The notes beneath the pieces are model-generated. The model was given only the letters and a program-made list of their open reading frames with translations, searched no databases and was not told where the DNA came from. From Zarea fungicola (Eukaryota; Ascomycota; Sordariomycetes; Hypocreales; Cordycipitaceae): a stretch of 64,000 nt of DNA. Shown here piece after piece: positions 50,406-60,605 of this stretch. The position numbers and the translations under genes were made by a program. The number at the start of each line of letters is the position of its first letter. The stretch's first letter is position 1. The DNA is taken from positions 1-64,000 of the forward strand of contig FWCC01000174.1 of NCBI GenBank assembly GCA_900169235.1, in the 5' to 3' direction.

Positions 50406-53400
50406 GAAACGGTACTATTCATAATAGTGCATCTTTTAGGTTTCTTTGCTTTACCGTAAATAGTTACATCGCTCCTAACCACTCTAGGCAGGTCAATATA
50501 CTCTGTAGGATTGTAATTGCTCGCAGAAGAAAGCAAAAAAAAATATTGCGGGTCGTGGCTTTGCTGTGCTTTTAGCCTTTTACCCTGGTGAGCTGATTTT
50601 TTTTGTTTTAGGCAGCGACTTTGTTTGAGCTCGGACGTCGACTTAGGTCGTGTTGGTCCTGCTGGCAGATGTTTATTATTAACCCGAGATCATTGTAGTT
50701 AACAAACGGACCCTGAAGACGCTGACATTGGCGTCCAGTCGCTATTGGCAGCGTCAACCCCACCATGACTTCAATGATAACTTCGCAGTTTACTACTACG
50801 CATTCGACACCAACCCGTCCGGCACTCTGTTAGGCCTTCGCGCTCGGTAATGCCGTAACTATCTGATGTACTAATGGCCGCAAATAGTACTTTACAGATT
50901 GGTCTTCTTTCAATTGCCTACACTACTTTTATTGGCAAGCGCAGACCTGAGCACACCGTCACAGTCCAAAATAGTAAGGCAGTAATGCTTGAGCCTATCA
51001 CATGGCAATCTTAGCCAGCTCCCTACTTTGTAAGTCTTCACCGTCTGATTTCCGGCAGTAGGCTGTAGAAAACCGAGCTGGCCGACCGACAGGATCGGGG
51101 GGCAGGGGGTCGCACTGAGACTGGAGACGCCATACTGCAACCAAGCGAAGCTCCGACAATTTCTCGGCCCTCATACTTGTCAGGAAATTTTTACAGCAAA
51201 TGCGCTGTGGAAGTTTGGCAGTGGGCCTACGAAGACGCTACGACGGTAGATGGAGAAACTTATTCTGCTTTCCGCGCTGAGTTCACCTACCAATCTGCAA
51301 ATCGCGACATAGGACAATGATGGTCCTTGATGGGATAGTCTCAAAATAGACACCTGGTGGCCGCAAAATCACCGTTCTATGTAGACTGCGTCCAAGATCA
51401 CGTTCGTTCATTTTAAGCCGTAACATGGTAGCGCAAACGCTACTCTGTTTGGTTAACGTGCCATTAACACTCAGCTTGCATCTCCTCGCCGATAATCTTC
51501 GGCGGTGCCTGCTAGGAGACCATGCACAAGCAAATGACCGACATCTGGCTCGCATTTCTATCCAGAAAGCCAGCAACTGCGGCGAGTTCCATCAACCAGA
51601 GGCACCAACATTACGCTGAAATTGTGAAGGAGGCCCAGATCTGACAGGTAAAGACCCCCGAATAGCGCAGTTATGGCCCACAACAAGCAGAAGCTCTTTT
51701 CCGAACGAGGTCCACAAGGCATACAGTTCGCCGTGGTCGTTCCAGAGTGACCTGTCAGAAATGTATAATTGCCCCTGAAAGGAAATATTATGGCGCCGCC
51801 ACCAGTGAGATGCTCGGATGCATGTTTGCTGAAAAGTCTCAAGCGCCCCCCTTTGTCTGCACTGCTGTCATCCACTGGCGTAGCTTGGTTAAGCCCGTGG
51901 TTAATAGCGTTGTAGCCTTGGATGAATGTGAACTTATAATTGCCTATTATGGATGGATCAGATTAGTACAAGACCGAGGGCCGAAACTGAAGCCGTTTGG
52001 GTGCTGCCTCTTCAATTCAGGGTTCCTCTCATTACTTGCCTGCTAATAATCTTACCCAAATTGACTAAATTTGTAGTTAGTATACATTTTTACCTTTTCA
52101 GCGTCAGACTTCCCGACGTCGTTCCTTGGATTAGAGTGATCCTTCGGTACTTGACAGATCCTAGGTTCCGTACCATAATCGTCCTTCATGTTGATGTGGG
52201 TATCGCAATGCAGTTGAACGCACCACGGTTTTATTTTAATGATGGACTAGTATTTCAACAACACAGAAAGTATGGCAACTTAAGAAAGCTATGAACCTAC
52301 AAAGTTTAAAGTTACGACAGTCCCCTCGTGAGCGGCATAATATCGCTACGTCGCGTTCAAAAAGTCCGTCATCGCGGTTTACAACGGCCGTGTGATGAGT
52401 TCTCTGTCAGAAATGAACAAGGATAACAATCCTGGTGCAGATCCGTGCAGCCTCCGACTAAGACATGCATGGGCCACTCCGATTGGAGGTTTCTATCTCT
52501 ACGAGACAACTGCACCAATCCAGTGCACGAAAGCTCCGAGCTCCAAGCTGGTCATTGTACCCACTCTTCTCGCGCAACGCCTCAATTACATTGACAGTGG
52601 CCAAATAATCCCTGTATTGGGGTATGGAGGCCATACATGTGGATCTTCCAGTACCTCTGCGTTCATAAGCCACCACCAGATTGAAAGTACCCTGTGGAGG
52701 AGGCGTTACTACTTGGAGCCTTCACGCACTCAATGGGACCTAACCCACTCGTAAAATTTCGCATCTGAGACCGAAAAACATGTGAAGAACAACGAAAAAG
52801 AAAAAAGGTTTTGGGTTTCGGTCCTAATAATGGATTTGTATCCCCACGTGTGTAAGCGCTTAGTGCCTTCTCGTGTTGTCCGTATTGCGACGGACCTGCA
52901 GCCCAGCTTTCACGGCATCAGCGATCGAGCCACAGAGGTGTCATTGTGGTTATTCATGATACGCAACTTGGTACAGGGTATATCGGGCTCAAGTTTGGCG
53001 CAACTGCTAGCTACTCTTCTTCTTCGAAATTGGTACGGTGCAGTACTTGCCCGTATGTGAAGTTGTCCAATTGCGGAATGGAAGCAGTGCCCCTTATGCC
53101 GTTCTTCTTAAATATTGCGTAGCTATGGCGCACAGTGATTTATAACTCATAGTAGCTGTTCTGAAACGTCGCCGCGGGGCAGCTGTACAGCGTCAAGACC
53201 TCTCATGGCCATACAACAGAGTTCTGATCCTCCTTTGGGACCTTATTACTGTCCTGGACAAACGCTTTGACACCTTTCATCGCATGATGGAATCAAAAAT
53301 GCCGACACTCCCCGAACCTAAGGCCGAAGGTGCTAGATTAACCGCTCGGCCATAAAGTCCCAAAAGATCAAGCAATGACCAGCCCTTGACCGGTTACCTC

Positions 53401-54506
53401 TAGTGTCTAATAAAAATGTTTTATCAGTAGGCTCCCGACCCACAAATTGCACGGAGCCAAGAGTGGTGGGTGATATCAAGTTGTCAATTTTTGGCATCGA
53501 GCTTCTCGGCTCCGACCGCTGGCTCGAGCTGCCTATGTCAAGCTTCTACTGTTGATTACTGGCGGCACTGAGAAGCCTTTAGAACTCCCGCCCTCAAAGT
53601 ACGCTACCTGTTGGTGGATAAGCACATCTGTCCAATGATGCGTAGCGAAGTGTTGTCCGACAGTTTGTATCTTGAGAGTGTACTCGTTCCTGCTAGCTAA
53701 TACTTCCTATATCTCATTCTTTTTTTCCCACTGACGGGCCTGTTGACCGTTGAAGCTCCATAAGCCTCGAATACCTTAAAGCAGTGACGATCCTTGATCA
53801 TAGAAGATGGATGATGAACGTGAATATTGAGATGTGTTGCTTTGGTGATGATATTTTTTATTGGTGTTGGCATACAACGTGTACTTGTTTTCCTGAGATT
53901 ATGAGTTAGATGGTGAATCTTTAGATATAGAGGTAAGCTAATCTATAACTTGATCTCTCTATATAGACAACTGCTAAAAGAAGCAATAGAAGCAAGCTGC
54001 TAAGTACTTGAAGAGGCCAAAAAGGTGCTAAAAAGACTGCATAAATAATAAGTAAATTACAGGGTTACGGTAGAGTACATATAGTTGGTATATGTAAAGA
54101 TCTTCACGTACCTCCTTATAAACGATGTAAATCAAACTTTCACGTATAATCCCTTTCTAAATGTTCCATTTCCTAGAGCGAGTAGAAATCTGTCGTTAGC
54201 TATATCATGGCATGATCTACCACATGAAAGTTGAATGCTGCATTGAGAAATGCACAGCCTTCCATCCAAAATGGCCGCTACGAAACGCAATTACCTCTAT
54301 GATGCAACTGAGTTGCCGCATAAAAAGAACTTGACAGCAGTTGCATTTCAGCTGCTGTACAATACAGCTTTCTAGAGACACATTCACACTGGAGCAGGTA
54401 ACGCAGGCATGAATCTGAAACATAGTTTTAGGACCAGAATTTTTTCCGTTTCTTTAAACTAAACAGCCACTAATCTATTATGTTCAACCCGAACGTCAAC
54501 AGCGCT
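50406..54506. other. 4.1-kb stretch without an intact gene
   Basis: Composition is near normal but no open frame has recognisable domains. Two weak relics are visible. On the minus strand at about 52458-52700 a segment reads NLVVAYERRGTGRS, resembling the oxyanion/strand region of alpha/beta-hydrolases, followed by frame breaks. At 53935-54060 on the plus strand a decayed coiled-coil segment of transposase type is seen (listed separately). The rest of the interval I cannot explain. Confidence 0.4.
53935..54060 (+). mobile_element. Possible relic of a pogo-type transposase C-terminus
   Basis: An AT-rich patch with a readable repetitive helix, QLLKEAIEA ... VLEEAKKVLKRLHK, broken by a stop. 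Lys/Glu/Leu-rich coiled tails like this are common at the C-terminus of fungal Fot1/pogo transposases. No terminal repeats are seen here, so the assignment is weak. Confidence 0.3.
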
Positions 54507-55370
54507 TCAAATCGGTAGCTGGAAGGGTTTACAGGTAAAGTGGCGCCCGATCTGATCTTCTAATGAGTTTCGAACCAATTCGGCAATATTTGGGTCGAGA
54601 CCTTCACCAATGTGTCCAGTGTAATCAAGCGGACAGTAATCTTGAACGTACATATTTGTTACCCCTTCTTCGTGTACAAAGGCGTTCGTTGTTGGTGTTA
54701 TGGACTCGTCGTTGCGGGAGGCAATAACAGTAAGAGTGTTGCCTGGTTGAACTATAGGTCCATTATTGAGTGCCAGGACTGGTTTGCTATTAGGTTCATC
54801 ATCGGAACAAAAGGCGCATAAAGGCCTTATCAGCTTTGCCAGCGATGTGAACCCTGGTCCAAGGAGAGTGTACCACCCAGCCACTGTGCTGCCACGCGTG
54901 GGTGGTGCAATGGCGACCAGGCGCTGAGCAATACTGGAAATCTCGGGGAAGAACTTAGGCACGTAGAGTGTCATGAAAGCTCCCTCTGAATGGCCAACGA
55001 TATCTACCTTGTCTGCTCCGGTTTTCTCCCTCACCATGGTGATAAAATTGGCGATTTCCTTTGCAGAGCTTTCCGCGGACTTGAGCCCGCCTATGAAAGG
55101 CAAAAACGGGTATCCGCCGTAGAATGGCGCAAAAAGGCAGAAGTCGTGTTTTTGGAGATGCTCGCCGAGTGGTATGAACTCTATTTCATATGAAGCAGTC
55201 AATCCATGCAGCATAATGACGGGATTTGAGTGAGTTTCACTTCTGCATTCGAAATTGTTAAGCCTGGATGTACTAAGGACACTGTGACCAGGAGTCGTCG
55301 ATGGCCTCGCGGCAGTGCAGCAGAACAACAAAAACGGAAGGATTAGTTGTAAGAGCCCTCGTGGCCTCAT
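54507..55370 (-). CDS. Secreted lipase/esterase-like alpha/beta-hydrolase
   Basis: Intronless. From the ATG at 55370 it has 287 residues and starts with a signal peptide, MRPRGLLQLILPFLLFCC...AARP. An in-frame ATG at 55394 would add eight residues. The oxyanion region is VIMLHGLTASYE. The nucleophile elbow GHSEGA has Ser at about residue 128. Likely acid and base are Asp in ASRNDESITP and His in YTGHIGEG. This order and spacing fit the class 2 lipase / secreted triacylglycerol lipase group. Four cysteines in the mature part could form disulfides. The C-terminus is short, without an anchor. The substrate is unknown. It is the first of a run of genes for secreted products. Confidence 0.78.
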   Translation of the reverse strand: MRPRGLLQLILPFLLFCCTAARPSTTPGHSVLSTSRLNNFECRSETHSNPVIMLHGLTASYEIEFIPLGEHLQKHDFCLFAPFYGGYPFLPFIGGLKSAESSAKEIANFITMVREKTGADKVDIVGHSEGAFMTLYVPKFFPEISSIAQRLVAIAPPTRGSTVAGWYTLLGPGFTSLAKLIRPLCAFCSDDEPNSKPVLALNNGPIVQPGNTLTVIASRNDESITPTTNAFVHEEGVTNMYVQDYCPLDYTGHIGEGLDPNIAELVRNSLEDQIGRHFTCKPFQLPI

Positions 55371-56217
55371 GTGTGCATCTGCAAGAGATTCCATGATTTG
55401 CAGACAGTAAGACTTCAATGTAGAAGCGAGCTTTGCGATTTGTACGTGGCGAAAAGAAGACCTCCGACTAGCAGCAGCATTAGACGTTAAAGTAGCATAA
55501 GGACGCCGATCTGAGTAGCCACCAGCACTGCTACCAAGACTCTATATTAAAAGAAGGGATGGTATTCCAAGTCTACTCAGCCTCGGCAGAATGCGATTCC
55601 GCAAAAGAAACCGCAATCCTGAGTCCCGCCGATCCGTCCCTGTGCCGGCCCTGTGCCGTCCCCGTGCGGTACATATCCCGATGCCGCCAGGCAAGGGTGG
55701 CAGCCATGACGGTACGGAGCAGGCGTTGTAGGAACTTATTTTCGCACTAAGCCTTAACGTGGCTGGAGAATCTACCATTGGTATGGAGTACAATCCATAG
55801 GTTTTTAGACTTATGTCTAGACTTCTTGGAGCTAACTTGTGAGACATCATATTACGAACATGCAGGAGGCATGCTTGTCTCATTCCTCAGAGGCTACATT
55901 GCTTCAACCACCACTTAACATGCATATGTCTCCATATCATGGTGAGGGCCATTCAGGTCACTCCTTTAGCGAGCTGACAAAAGGATAACAGGATTGGCAG
56001 TTGTGATAAATTGAACACTAATACATAATTTGTTACATCTTACACCACAGAAGCACTCTAATATCTGTCATTACTCGTCTAACATCGCCTCCCCCTCCCA
56101 CGTTGCCCAAGACTTCCGCCTTGCAGTTTTGGCGGCTTAAGTGGCAACGGCTTTGTCCCTCACTCTGAGTTCCGGTGGTGCTAGCCGAAAGACGATGATT
56201 CTGTCATATCAATGTAC
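55371..56217. other. Intergenic region
   Basis: Promoter of the lipase-like gene and 3' flank of the next small gene. Nothing further is recognised. Confidence 0.45.
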
Positions 56218-56507
56218 CTAATGGTTTAGATTAATGGCTTTCCCCTGAAGACTTTTTATGGCATTTCGAAGGTAATCAAGAAATGGGCCAATGAATGGGA
56301 GATCGCCGATGCCAGGGCCATCAAGATGCTCGACGTCAAGGGGGGGGGCCTGTATCGTTGTTAACACCGTAGTCTGAGATGATTGGTTCCTGTTCTACTT
56401 ACAGTATGGTTAAACAGCACATGGTCATGTCGGCTGCTGATTGTTCCTGCAAGGACCCCAGAACTGAGCATGCAGATTAGCAGTGCGGCTTTGGTTGGAA
56501 GGACCAT
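56218..56507 (-). CDS. Small secreted protein, 78 residues, two exons
   Basis: Exon 1 (56403-56507) encodes a signal peptide, MVLPTKAALLICMLSSGVLAG, and a short polar stretch ending LFNHT. A 53-bp intron (56350-56402, donor GTAAGT, acceptor ACAG) follows. Exon 2 (56218-56349) begins with Ala-Pro-Pro encoded in a run of nine C (G on the plus strand) and gives a second half with GPGIGDLPFIGPFLDYLRNAIKSL, predicted as a Gly/Pro-rich turn followed by an amphipathic helix. The mature part has no cysteine. The frame is open across the junction and ends at a clear stop. An upstream in-frame ATG (MRCNPPIVLL) would lengthen the N-terminus and spoil the signal peptide, so I prefer 56507. No family is recognised. 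It could be an effector, an antimicrobial-type peptide or a pro-peptide. Confidence 0.6.
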
Positions 56508-57258
56508 TGTGACGTGTAGAAGAACAATGGGGGGGTTGCAACGCAAAAAGGAAAAGTCGGTAAAATTTGAATGACTTGGTTTTGATTTCGATATACAGCG
56601 GTCGTGTTGTATTTTTCAGTCGACAAGACTCTGGTTGCCTCATGGCAACTTGTCACGCACGAATTCCAGCGCATCGTTCTCGTGCCAACGAAGTCTGGAA
56701 GAATGAGACGGAGTTGGTTCTGGAACTTATTGACTCAGGTTTTTGAAAAGAGAAGGGGGAAAAAAGTACTATGGTAGCCCTATATCCAGAGCTGTTAGAA
56801 TATCGATCCTGCCTGCGATATGTCCCACTAGGCTGCAAGGACCCAACCAGGCCAATGCGATCGGAATGCATGGCGTACCGTAGGGGTAATGGGACCGGAA
56901 TGCCCTCTCCAGCGCCTGGTGCCAAGCTGTGGCGCTTGGGGTCAGCCGTCGCCACTAGGCATTTGGGGCCGTGTCTAGAGCGAAGCTCCTGCGTGCCTCA
57001 CTGATCCAGATCATTCTTGCTGGTATTTGCCAAGTCAGAGGTAGGGGAATGAAGACAAAGTAGATGACACCAAAAGAGGAAAACCGTCGATGTTGAACGA
57101 AGCCAAGGCCATAAATACCTTGCTCGTCGCACGCTGGAAGTGACGATAAACCACAATCTTCACTACCAAACTGTCAAACATTCTCGGAAGCTGTTCAAAC
57201 CTCATTCAAAGGCTGTTCGGAGTCTGCAAAACGAATCTCGACTCTCACTTACTACGCA
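56508..57258. promoter_or_regulatory. Divergent promoter of two small secreted-protein genes
   Basis: Lies between the 78-residue protein gene (minus) and the Gly/Asn-rich protein gene (plus). A TATA-like ATAAATA is present at 57111-57117, about 145 bp upstream of the plus-strand gene. No other gene is seen. Confidence 0.4.
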
Positions 57259-58128
57259 ATGAAGTCATTTCTGGTTGCCATCGCAGTAGCCCTGCCTGGC
57301 CTTGGCCTAGCATCCCCCGCTAGCCCGGGCGGCCCTGGCATTCCCGATCCTGCGCTGGTCGTGCCAGTCAATGCAAGCGCCTCTGCAGCGTCAGAAAGCG
57401 TGATCGCGCCACCAGACGTTGAGGCTAAATTCGAAGCCGTTACACCAATCACCCATCTACGACAGGCGCAAACTCTTGACCTTATTTTTGACTTTATCCG
57501 CAAACTCTTCGGTGGTTCGGAGGGTTCATGCAACTGTGCCAGGAGCATTACAAAGAGAGATGTTCAAACCTTTGCTCTCATTGGCGATATTCTCAAGAAG
57601 ATTGCGGCAATCTTTGGCATTAAAATTGACGGCGCAGGCGGCGGCTGCCTTTGCCCTGGCAGCGGCACCGGTGGCTCCAGTGGCAACGGTGGCAAGCCGG
57701 GTGGCATTGGCGGCACAATCGGCATCGGTGGCTCCATCGGCACCGGCATTGGTGGCTCCATCGGCGGTAGCATCGGGATAGGTAGCGGCTCGGGCAGCGG
57801 CTCCATCAGGCCTGGCGGCGCGGGTAACGGGAACGGCAATGGCTCGGGCAATCCTAGCCCTGGTGGTACAGGCAACGGAAACGGTAATGGCTCAGGTAGT
57901 TGCAATGGCAACGGTAATGGCAGCGGCAACGGCAACGGCAACGGTAATAGCAGCGGCGCCTCCAACTCTTACGTCTACACTTTCGTACAGAACCAGGACG
58001 GCTCCTATCAGTACGTTTTCAACGTGAACGGTGGCACCAGCAACGCCAAGACCTGCACATATAACACACAAACCAAGTACTCCGATCAAGACGTCTCGAA
58101 CAAGGCCCTCGCTTGCCTCACATCTTAG
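57259..58128 (+). CDS. Secreted Gly/Asn-rich protein with low-complexity repeats
   Basis: Intronless, 289 residues. A signal peptide (MKSFLVAIAVALPGLGLA) and an Ala/Pro/Val-rich propart lead to two similar amphipathic helices, TLDLIFDFIRKLFGG and ALIGDILKKIAAIFGI. Each is followed by a CxC pair (CNC and CLC), so this region looks like an internal duplication. A Lys-Arg pair (SITKRDV) between them could be a Kex2 processing site. Residues from about 135 to 235 are built of GG(S/T)IG and GNGNGSG repeats. The C-terminal 55 residues are Tyr/Asn-rich with two cysteines. No known domain is recognised. Glycine-rich secreted proteins of this type are often wall or surface components. Confidence 0.72.
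   Translation: MKSFLVAIAVALPGLGLASPASPGGPGIPDPALVVPVNASASAASESVIAPPDVEAKFEAVTPITHLRQAQTLDLIFDFIRKLFGGSEGSCNCARSITKRDVQTFALIGDILKKIAAIFGIKIDGAGGGCLCPGSGTGGSSGNGGKPGGIGGTIGIGGSIGTGIGGSIGGSIGIGSGSGSGSIRPGGAGNGNGNGSGNPSPGGTGNGNGNGSGSCNGNGNGSGNGNGNGNSSGASNSYVYTFVQNQDGSYQYVFNVNGGTSNAKTCTYNTQTKYSDQDVSNKALACLTS
57816..57960. repeat. Low-complexity GGNAAYGG-type repeat encoding GNGNGSG
   Basis: Degenerate tandem units of about 6-24 bp encode alternating Gly-Asn and Gly-Ser within the Gly/Asn-rich protein. The complementary strand gives a long spurious Pro/Leu-rich open frame. Confidence 0.75.
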
Positions 58129-59274
58129 TTCAAATAGCAAGTTACCAGTTTGTGTAAGCTATCCACAAGAGTTAGTTTCCCGAAATACAAAAGTATTAAA
58201 AACAATTCCGTTTAAAAAACAGTAAATGCGCTCACGAACGGTGCTGCTGGTTCATTTCGTGGGCAGTGATGAGGAAACCGTAAACATGCACTGTCCGCTG
58301 CCGGCTAAACCACTCGCAGTTTCAATTTTCTAAAATTTTCCTTCCCATTTTTGTACTTTGACGGAAAACAATTCTTAATAGAATTAGTGATTCTCCTGTG
58401 TGGATGGGCTCAAACCTTGGTTGCGTTATCTAAAAGCTGGCTTTCCATGCTGCCAATTCCATGGCGTCACGCATTCACAGACGAGCTACCATGTGTTATT
58501 TTTGAAGGTTGTGACTTCACTAGATGCTGTGACATCAGGTTAAAGAAGCCTTGAGGCCTAGACGATGACAATTGTACGACCGCAGATCTGGACTAAAGCC
58601 ATTGCCAGTGAAGCAACAAACTTCTTCGAGCCCTGCTTCAATTTGTCTTTTCATATGTCATTAAAGTTACGGAGTTTCATTGCCTTATTCACATTAAATC
58701 TACCTCTTTATAGTTGGCTCCTACTGTTTGCTCGTTTATAGCACCGTTCGACCATCCTTTTATCCGTTTCCTCGTTCTCTTGTATTCTGTTGCTGTCATC
58801 AAATAAAATCAACCCTCTGCTGCCGGTCGGCAGATTACTCCTGCTCTCGCACCTGGCATCTGAAAAGTGGCCCTTTTCGAGTCCTCCGTTCCAGTTACAC
58901 TGTGCTGGTATTTGCTCTGATCGACCCAGAGAGTGCATTCCAGTACCCAGACCTGCAGTCCATCATTGTTTAGCGGGGCTGGTGTGATGTTTCACTGTCT
59001 CAATTAGTTAGCTGCCGAACAGGAACATGTCTTTCCAGGCGTATTACCATCACATCGACGATGTCTTCCTTCCACCAAGAGTGCTTCGGTAGAAATCCAT
59101 ATGCAGGCTGGTAGGCCGATGTTTCGCATAATTAATTTCCAAGACATGCGTAGACCGTGCCTGTCTCGCGTTGAAGTCTCAAGCAGCGGTAACGAATACG
59201 GTAGTATAAAATCTTTGGCCTTTCAGCAGATTTTGCCGTTTTCACATTCTCAAATAGCCCAACTCCTGCCTAAA
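58129..59274. other. Intergenic region
   Basis: 3' flank of the Gly/Asn-rich protein gene and promoter of the 8-Cys protein gene. Only short unsupported open stretches are present. Confidence 0.45.
59205..59210 (+). promoter_or_regulatory. TATA box of the 8-Cys small secreted protein gene
   Basis: TATAAA 65-70 bp upstream of the start codon at 59275, in a normal position for a strongly expressed fungal gene. Confidence 0.5.
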
Positions 59275-59538
59275 ATGAAGTATCTTCTTTTTTCACTCCT
59301 CGCACTCAGCCCCATCACTGCCATCCAAGCAGCTCCGGAGCCGCGTCTTGGATGCTTCTGTACCACTAACAGCGTTCTCGATTACCCCTTGATGGAGGTT
59401 GCCGGTCTCATATGCTGTATTAGCGCTGGCAGCTTTATAGGCCTTTCGGATTGCAAAATCTCAGCTTCTAAGAAGGATAAATATGGTGAATGCTGTGCCA
59501 AGTTCAACAAAGCCACCCCGAACTGTAAGATTGTTTAG
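59275..59538 (+). CDS. Small cysteine-rich secreted protein (8 Cys), effector-like
   Basis: Intronless, 87 residues. The signal peptide MKYLLFSLLALSPITAIQA is followed by a mature part of about 68 residues. It has eight cysteines in the order CxC, CC, C, CC, C, presumably four disulfides. The CC pairs recall hydrophobin spacing, but the order and the short loops do not fit a class I or II hydrophobin convincingly, and the middle (LDYPLMEVAGLICCISAGSF) is fairly hydrophobic. Small secreted Cys-rich proteins are typical effector or antimicrobial candidates of plant- and insect-associated fungi. I recognise no named family. An in-frame ATG at 59101 would add 58 residues and bury the signal peptide, so it is not used. 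Confidence 0.7.
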   Translation: MKYLLFSLLALSPITAIQAAPEPRLGCFCTTNSVLDYPLMEVAGLICCISAGSFIGLSDCKISASKKDKYGECCAKFNKATPNCKIV

Positions 59539-60605
59539 AAACGATGCTGGTAAGTCCAAATTTAGCGATTAGAGAACGAATAAAATATGGTTGCTTACCA
59601 TCATATAGGATATCACGTAGGCAAGAGTTTGGAAAAGAACTAAATAGTAGCATCACGGTTAGACTTCCTCTTGTCTCCATTTAGAATGCTAAGACTCGAT
59701 GCCGAGGGAGCTAGCTCAACACAGATTTGTCAAATTCATTTATCAACTAAATGTGGATCAGTGCAGTAAAGTTGTGGATGAGTTGCATACATGAAATATA
59801 CTGGCAAGGCTGTTCTTGGGCCGGTATGCTATACTTACCTTGCATGGCAGTGCCCGTCGGCAAATATTGAAAAAGAAAAAAACATTGATCGCTATAATAA
59901 ATTTACATTTTGAGTAATATGGCGCGCTTATAACTCTTGCATCAACCAGGAGAGCGTGTTTTACCGCCAGAGTACTGCAATTCTAGCGCAAGCTGTAATG
60001 CACTGGCAGAGCAACAGCCACGAGACGTAAGGGACTCCATTGTTGCTAAAGATCTGTACAGAGTACTTGGCCAGACATTCCAAGCCGCCACTACTTCCTC
60101 GGAGGAATGCGTGGCAGGGCTAGATTCTCCCTCATTTATAGCAGGTGGTTTCCGCTCTATACTGTCGCAAGGACCACCTTGTTCTAGCCTAGTCAAAGAC
60201 GTGGCCTAGAGAGATGCGTGCCGCACCCACTGGAATGGCTGGAATTAAAACATTTTTTCTCCGGGGTACAGGTGTTGGCCGTTCGAAATCGTGGTGATGA
60301 TGGATGGGTCCAAGGGAAGCACTGAGACAGAAGAATCAGATGCCGCGAGGCTTGAAGGGGCAACCAGGGTCAGACACCAGCAACAGCCAGCCCCAGCAAC
60401 AGTGAATTCCGACATGCACCAATGGAATCATGAAAATTAATTCACACTATTTCAGAGGCTGATATTCCCAGTGTAAAGCTCAACAACGCCCTGCCACACG
60501 TAGTGGTACTCCGGCGAGGGTAGTATTACAAGATCGAGCAACAGGAAAGTGAGACTTACCATATGTGTATCGTCAAGCTGCGTCACCTTATTTCACTCCG
60601 TTAGA
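59539..60605. other. Intergenic region
   Basis: 3' flank of the 8-Cys protein gene and promoter of the GMC oxidoreductase gene. An open stretch near 59937-60209 has no ATG at its start and no recognisable feature. Confidence 0.45.

Noticed and set aside
53288..53352. tRNA-like sequence on the minus strand (A-box-like TGGCCGAGCGGTTAA)
   Set aside because: The A box is good, but the B box is poor and no cloverleaf or acceptor pairing can be drawn; at most a tRNA-derived fragment.
57564..57965. 133-codon Pro/Leu-repeat frame on the minus strand
   Set aside because: It is the complement of the Gly/Asn repeat of the real plus-strand gene.
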